From positions 1 through 64,000 of the forward strand of contig NZ_SMKR01000011.1 of NCBI RefSeq assembly GCF_004348725.1: DNA of 64,000 bases, given 5' to 3'. Source of the DNA: Kribbella turkmenica (GTDB taxonomy: Bacteria; Actinomycetota; Actinomycetes; Propionibacteriales; Kribbellaceae). Position numbers and translations under genes: made by a program. Shown here piece after piece: positions 60,035 through 64,000 of this stretch; the stretch's first letter is position 1; every line of letters begins with the position of its first letter. The notes beneath the pieces are model-generated. The model searched no databases, was not told the origin of the DNA, and saw only the letters and a program-made list of their open reading frames with translations.

Positions 60035-60870
60035 CCCGCGCACGGCGGATGTGGAAGGCCCTCGAGCCGTACCACGCGATCACGTACTTCGCCCCGGACA
60101 CCAGGCGGGAGACCGACGCGCTAGGCCTGCGCGGTGGCTGGATGAGCTACTTCGGCTGCCGCGCCGCCCCGCTCGGTCCCGCCGGCCCGGCACTGGTCGC
60201 GGCGGTCTTCTACAACTTCCACCCGGCCATGGTCGCTCGCGCCCTCCCGGATGCCTGGAGCTACGCGTCGCCCGCCCAACTCCTCGACGCCCGCCTCCGC
60301 GCGGTCGACTCCGCCGTACGACGACTCTTCCCGGGTACGTCGTTCCGTCGCGCAGCCGACCTGGGCCGTCAGGCCGCCGAGCTGGCGCCCGTGGCCGGAC
60401 GGCCGATCGCAGCGGCCAACGCGGAGCTGGCGTGGCCGGACGAACCCCACCTTGCGCTGTGGCAGGCGACGACGACCCTGCGGGAGTCCCGCGGTGACGG
60501 GCACGTCGCGGCCCTCGTCGGCGCCGGCCTGAGTCCGTGTCAGGCCTGTGTGACCATCTCGGCCGCGGGTGGGCCCTCGAAGGAGGTGTTCCAGGTCAAT
60601 CGCCGGTGGAGCGACGACGACTGGGCAGCGGCGGAGGACGATCTGCGGAGTCGCGGCCTGCTGGATCCGGCGGGTCGACTGACCGACAACGGCCGGCAGC
60701 TTCGCGAGCAGGTCGAAGCGACGACGGACGTCTTGGCCGACCAGGGGTGGCGTGCGCTCGGTGACGAGCTCACCACCGAGCTCGAGGGCCTCGTCCGTCC
60801 GCTGAGCGCGACGCTGATGGCGTCCGGTCTGATCCCGGCCGACAACCCGATGGCCATGCGCTGGGACTGA
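60031..60870 (+). CDS. SCO6745-like family protein
   Basis: A 279-residue protein with no membrane segment. Landmarks are the N-terminal MWKALEPYHAITYFAPDTRRE, GGWMSYFGCRAAPLGP and a C-terminal winged-helix-like half (RRWSDDDWAAAEDDLRSRGLLD...LTDNGRQLREQVEATTD), matching the actinobacterial SCO6745 family that is related to the SalK group. Function unknown. ATG overlaps the GNAT stop by ATGA. Confidence 0.82.
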   Translation: MTRARRMWKALEPYHAITYFAPDTRRETDALGLRGGWMSYFGCRAAPLGPAGPALVAAVFYNFHPAMVARALPDAWSYASPAQLLDARLRAVDSAVRRLFPGTSFRRAADLGRQAAELAPVAGRPIAAANAELAWPDEPHLALWQATTTLRESRGDGHVAALVGAGLSPCQACVTISAAGGPSKEVFQVNRRWSDDDWAAAEDDLRSRGLLDPAGRLTDNGRQLREQVEATTDVLADQGWRALGDELTTELEGLVRPLSATLMASGLIPADNPMAMRWD

Positions 60871-60873
60871 GCG

Positions 60874-61755
60874 TCAGCGGAGTCCTTGCGACGCTGCCCG
60901 GAGTACCGCCGCGGTCAGGGCGTCCAGCACCTCGGACTGCAGTTTCCAGTGCTGCCAGTAGAGCGGGACGTCGATGTACTTGCCGGGGGCAATGTCCACC
61001 AGGCGGCCGGCGGCCAGTTCCGGCTGTGCGACCTCGTCCTCGATCATGCCCCAGCCGAGACCGATCCGGACGGCCTGGTGGAACGCCCCTGGCGCCGGCA
61101 CCGCATGGGTCGGCGGGTCGAGCCGGCGGCGGGTGACCTTGCGGATCAGCCGGTGCTGCAGCAGGTCCTTGCTGTTGAAAACCATCATCGGCGCCTCGGC
61201 GAGCGCGTCGGCCAGTGGCCTCCCGGTCAGCCAGCGGTCGGCGTACTCCGGCGTCGCAACCGCGAGGTAGCGCATCTTGCCGAGCGGTACGACGCGGCAG
61301 CCCTGGACCGGCCGCGGATCGGCGGTGACCGCGGCCAGCACCGTGCCGTTGCGGAGGAACCCGGCCGAGTGCTCCTCGTCCTCCTGGTGAACGACGAACC
61401 GGGCCGCGTGCTGCCGGGACAGGTCGAGCATCGCGGGCAGGAACCAGTTGTTCAGGGAGTCCGCGTTCACCGCGATCGGCAGCCGGAGCGTGTCGGCCCG
61501 GCCGCGGATCGCGGCGATCGCCTCCAGTTCCAGCAGCGAGACCTGCCGCGCGAGCCGGCGCAACGCCTCGCCCACCTCCGTCGGCCGGGCCGGCTTGCCG
61601 CGCATCACGACCACCTGGCCGAGTCTGCCCTCCAGGGCCTTGATGCGCTGGCTGACCGCCGACGGCGTGATGTTCAGCCGCCGCGCCGCCGCGTCGAAGC
61701 TGCCTTCGTCGACCACGGCCGCGAACGTGTCGAGTTGTGCGGAGTCGATCTGCAT
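60874..61755 (-). CDS. argP: LysR-family regulator of the lysine/arginine exporter
   Basis: A 293-residue LTTR: helix-turn-helix QLDTFAAVVDEGSFDAAARRLNITPSAVSQRIKALE and a co-inducer domain about 90-290. It is the ArgP/LysG type by sequence and by its divergent ArgO/LysE partner. With lysine or arginine bound it should activate the exporter gene. Confidence 0.92.
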   Translation of the reverse strand: MQIDSAQLDTFAAVVDEGSFDAAARRLNITPSAVSQRIKALEGRLGQVVVMRGKPARPTEVGEALRRLARQVSLLELEAIAAIRGRADTLRLPIAVNADSLNNWFLPAMLDLSRQHAARFVVHQEDEEHSAGFLRNGTVLAAVTADPRPVQGCRVVPLGKMRYLAVATPEYADRWLTGRPLADALAEAPMMVFNSKDLLQHRLIRKVTRRRLDPPTHAVPAPGAFHQAVRIGLGWGMIEDEVAQPELAAGRLVDIAPGKYIDVPLYWQHWKLQSEVLDALTAAVLRAASQGLR

Positions 61756-61779
61756 GATGAAGTCATGCTAATGGCACAC

Positions 61780-61799
61780 CAGAATCTTTAGCTGTTCTG
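61780..61799. promoter_or_regulatory. inverted repeat between argP and argO
   Basis: CAGAA and TTCTG flank a 10-nt centre, 17 nt before the argO TACGGT hexamer, a usual LTTR activator position. Confidence 0.45.
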
Positions 61800-61827
61800 A
61801 TCATTTCCGCGTGCCTACGGTCGAAGC

Positions 61828-62424
61828 ATGTCCCTCCTCGCCGGCTTCGCCACGACGCTGTCCCTGATCATCGCGATCGGGGCGCAGAACGCCTTCGTCC
61901 TGCGCCAGGGCCTGCGCCGCGAGCACGTCCTGCCGGTGGTGCTGATCTGCTCGCTGTCCGACGCGCTGCTGATCTCCAGCGGGATCGCCGGTCTCGGCGC
62001 GCTGCTCACCCGCAGCGAACTGGCTCTCGACATCGCGAAGTACGGCGGCGCCGCCTTCCTCTACGTGTACGCCGCCTTCGCCTTCCGGCGTGCGCTGAAG
62101 CCCGACTCGTTCAGCCCGTCGAACCACGCGCCGGCCGCGCTCCGCAGCGTCCTGCTCACCTGTCTCGGGTTCACCTACCTCAACCCGCACGTCTACCTCG
62201 ACACCGTCGTCCTGCTCGGCTCGCTCGCCAACCAGCGGGGCGACGACGGCCGCTGGATCTACGGGCTCGGCGCGGTGACCGCCTCCTTCAGCTGGTTCTT
62301 CGCGCTCGGCTTCTTCGCCCGCAAGCTCACGCCGCTGTTCGCCCGGCCGCGTGCGTGGCAGGTCCTCGACTCCGGCATCGGGGTCCTGATGGCCGGCTTG
62401 GCCACCTGGATGCTCCTCCCCTGA
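61828..62424 (+). CDS. argO: LysE/ArgO amino-acid exporter
   Basis: A 198-residue LysE-family exporter with six helices: IGAQNAFVLRQGLRREHV, LTCLGFTYLNPHVYLDTVVLLGSLA. Removes excess L-lysine or L-arginine. ATG lies 6 nt after TACGGT (61816-61821): leaderless. Divergent from argP. Confidence 0.93.
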   Translation: MSLLAGFATTLSLIIAIGAQNAFVLRQGLRREHVLPVVLICSLSDALLISSGIAGLGALLTRSELALDIAKYGGAAFLYVYAAFAFRRALKPDSFSPSNHAPAALRSVLLTCLGFTYLNPHVYLDTVVLLGSLANQRGDDGRWIYGLGAVTASFSWFFALGFFARKLTPLFARPRAWQVLDSGIGVLMAGLATWMLLP

Positions 62425-62438
62425 CCCAGACTTGGTCC

Positions 62439-63245
62439 GTGGACGTGACGGTGCTGTGCGATGCGGTGGCGGTGTTTCCCGAGCCGATCGAGGAGGCGTT
62501 GCCGGGTTGGACGCCGGCGCACGCAGCGTGGACCGCCGAGGTGATGCCGGGCAACATCCAGGGTCAGGGATGGTGGCTGCATTTCCACAGCTATCTGCTG
62601 ACCGGCGCGGGCGGGGTCGTGCTGGTAGACGCCGGGATCGGGCCCGCGGGCGGCGAGGCGGCAGCGTGGCTGGGAGTGAGCGGGCGGCTGCCGGCGCTGC
62701 TGGCGAAGGTCGGCGTCCGGGAGACAGACATCGACACCGTCGTGCTGACCCACGTGCATCTGGATCACGTCGGCTGGAGCACCGACGGTGAGCAACCGCG
62801 ATTCACGAACGCCGAGTACGTCGTCCAGCGTGCCGAACTCGAGCACGTGCGCGGCGGGGCGACGTACGAGCGGATGATCCGGCCGATCGTCGACGCCGGG
62901 CAGCTCAGGGCGGTGGACGGCGAGATCGGCTTGCGTGGGATGCGGTTGCTGCCGACGCCAGGACACACGCCCGGGCATCAGTCCGTGCTGACCGCGCGGG
63001 CGGTGCTCGCGGGCGACGTGTTGGTGCATCCGGCGCAGGCTCGGTGGCCCGAGCTCACCTACGTGTACGAACGGGATCCCGCGCGAGCGGTCACGTCGCG
63101 GCGAGAGGTGCTCGCGGTGGCGGCCGCGTCCGGGATTCCGGTCGTGGCCGCCCATCCGCATGCCGGGTTGACCGGCGACGTGCAGCCCTTGCCGACGCCG
63201 GGCGACGGCGTCGAGGTCTGCGCGCCGTACCAGCTTCAGCGGTAG
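62439..63245 (+). CDS. metallo-beta-lactamase-fold hydrolase
   Basis: A 268-residue MBL-fold protein with all metal motifs: THVHLDHVG (HxHxDH), GHTPGHQSV (His), LAGDVLV (Asp) and AAHPHAG (His). Resembles lactonase or glyoxalase-II-like hydrolases. Start taken at GTG 62439; GTG 62445 is equally possible and neither has a clear ribosome site. Ends 10 bp inside the convergent SDR gene. Confidence 0.87.
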   Translation: MDVTVLCDAVAVFPEPIEEALPGWTPAHAAWTAEVMPGNIQGQGWWLHFHSYLLTGAGGVVLVDAGIGPAGGEAAAWLGVSGRLPALLAKVGVRETDIDTVVLTHVHLDHVGWSTDGEQPRFTNAEYVVQRAELEHVRGGATYERMIRPIVDAGQLRAVDGEIGLRGMRLLPTPGHTPGHQSVLTARAVLAGDVLVHPAQARWPELTYVYERDPARAVTSRREVLAVAAASGIPVVAAHPHAGLTGDVQPLPTPGDGVEVCAPYQLQR

Positions 63246-64000
63246 CCGGTGGTGTCGGCCGGTTTGCCCGGGTCCTGGACCTCGACCATGTAGCGCCACG
63301 CGTCCGGCTGACTCCCGTCGAGGTCGGTGAAGCCGTACAGCCGGGCGAGCTCGCCGCTCGACGTCGACCTGCCGTTCCAGCGCCGTACGCCGGGATCCGC
63401 GGCCAGGGCGGCCACCGCGCGGCCGACGTACGACGGACTCTCGGAGATCGCGAAGTGCGGGATTCGCTCGGTCGCGTCCCGCCAGTTGGCCTCGGCCACG
63501 CCGAAGCCCTCGAGCATGGCCTCGGACCGCAGCCAGCCGGGCGTCAGCAGGACAGCGGTGGCGTCGTACTTGTCGAGCTCGTGCGCGAGGGCGAACGCCA
63601 TCCGGCTGACCGCGCCCTTGGCGAGGTCGTAGAAGAACGAGACGCGGTAGTTGTCCGCGTTGTACTCGTTCGTGCCGTCGGTCATCTCGACGACCAGGCC
63701 ACCAGGCGACTCGATCAGCAGCGGCAAGGCGAAGTGGCTGGTGATCACGTGCGTGTCGACACCGAGCCGGAGCAGCCGCAGGCCGTCGTCGAGGTCGCTC
63801 TCCCACACCGTCTTGTCCCACTCCGGTTCGCTGAACTGACCCCAGATGTCGTTCACCAGGATGTGCAGCGCACCCTGCTCGCGCTCGATCCGGTCGACCA
63901 GCGCCCGGACCTGCTCGGGGTCCAGATGATCGGTCGGTACGGCGATGCCGTGGCCGCCGGCCTGGTCGACCAGCTCGGCGGTCTCCTCGATCGTCTCCGG
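63236..64000 (-). CDS. SDR-family oxidoreductase, C-terminal part (runs off right edge)
   Basis: 255 codons are visible on the minus strand; the N-terminal nucleotide motif lies beyond the window. The frame holds VDRIEREQGALHILVND, then SHFALPLL, an active-site region YNADNYRVSFFYDLAKGAVSRMA with YDLAK as Tyr-x3-Lys, and ALLTPGWL-like PG motif TPGWLRSE. The C-terminal tail mentions GFTDLDGSQPDAWRYMVEV. Substrate unknown. Confidence 0.85.
   Translation of the reverse strand, partial: PETIEETAELVDQAGGHGIAVPTDHLDPEQVRALVDRIEREQGALHILVNDIWGQFSEPEWDKTVWESDLDDGLRLLRLGVDTHVITSHFALPLLIESPGGLVVEMTDGTNEYNADNYRVSFFYDLAKGAVSRMAFALAHELDKYDATAVLLTPGWLRSEAMLEGFGVAEANWRDATERIPHFAISESPSYVGRAVAALAADPGVRRWNGRSTSSGELARLYGFTDLDGSQPDAWRYMVEVQDPGKPADTTGYR

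Noticed and set aside
1-64000. CRISPR arrays, tRNA/rRNA genes, insertion sequences, biosynthetic clusters
   Set aside because: No regularly spaced repeats, no TPsiC-like GGTTCGA stem set, no transposase, and no PKS, NRPS or RiPP core enzymes were seen.

Overview
This is a GC-rich, gene-dense actinobacterial chromosome segment, most like Kribbella or another nocardioid. That call is an inference from GC-rich third codon positions, many GTG starts, a WhiB protein, FCD-type GntR regulators, an MprAB-like two-component system beside an HtrA protease, and actinobacterial family members (BCKDH-type dehydrogenase, CbtAB, SCO6745-like protein). I see no rRNA, tRNA, CRISPR array, transposase or prophage block.

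Layout. 0-8.3 kb: a GntR regulator cut by the left edge, a secreted subtilase, two EamA exporters and a three-gene branched-chain 2-oxoacid dehydrogenase operon (E1alpha-E1beta-E2, start codons overlapping stop codons). 8.3-15.6 kb: a two-repeat secreted protein, an SDR whose frame lacks its expected stop, an aminotransferase, a DDAH-like hydrolase, and a membrane pair containing a three-domain peptidoglycan hydrolase. 15.6-24.9 kb: a nine-gene minus-strand carbohydrate operon. It runs from a secreted beta-propeller protein through an FCD regulator, a binding protein, two permeases, a mini-ORF, an SDR and a glucarate-dehydratase-like enolase to a six-hairpin glycosidase; its ABC ATPase must be encoded elsewhere. 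25-34.7 kb: membrane protein plus LMW phosphatase, a probably PPi-dependent phosphofructokinase, Lrp and EamA divergent pair, formamidase, MprAB-like system with HtrA/PepD, pirin, RhaM-like mutarotase. 34.8-46.3 kb: VOC protein, lipoprotein penicillin-binding protein, FAD oxidoreductase, small NTF2/zinc-ribbon/hotdog proteins, WhiB, GNAT, DinB2-like polymerase, and a dehydratase plus lactonase pair with a divergent FCD regulator. 46.3-54 kb: DUF1023 hydrolase with a coupled leader mini-ORF, a cobalamin-riboswitch-controlled CbtB-CbtA-phosphatase operon, LysE and MFS transporters, DEAD-box helicase. 54-64 kb: a DoxX-like/DCC/TetR operon with two identical-type palindromic operators, an ankyrin gene behind an apparent translational attenuator, a Ca2+/H+ antiporter, a GNAT gene behind a leader repeat, the ArgP/ArgO pair, a metallo-beta-lactamase-fold hydrolase and an SDR cut by the right edge.

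Expression themes. Fourteen genes have a TANNNT hexamer 6-8 nt before the start codon, as expected for leaderless transcripts. Genes in operons are joined by ATGA, GTGA or TGATG overlaps. Several downstream genes are preceded by a mini-ORF (13-40 codons) whose stop codon overlaps the next start codon. Two of these mini-ORFs, and a third related frame, lie in a dispersed leader repeat that also carries the Shine-Dalgarno sequence and start codon of the following gene. That repeat, and the four-segment leader with a 12-codon uORF before the ankyrin gene, are the two features I find most likely to be undescribed.
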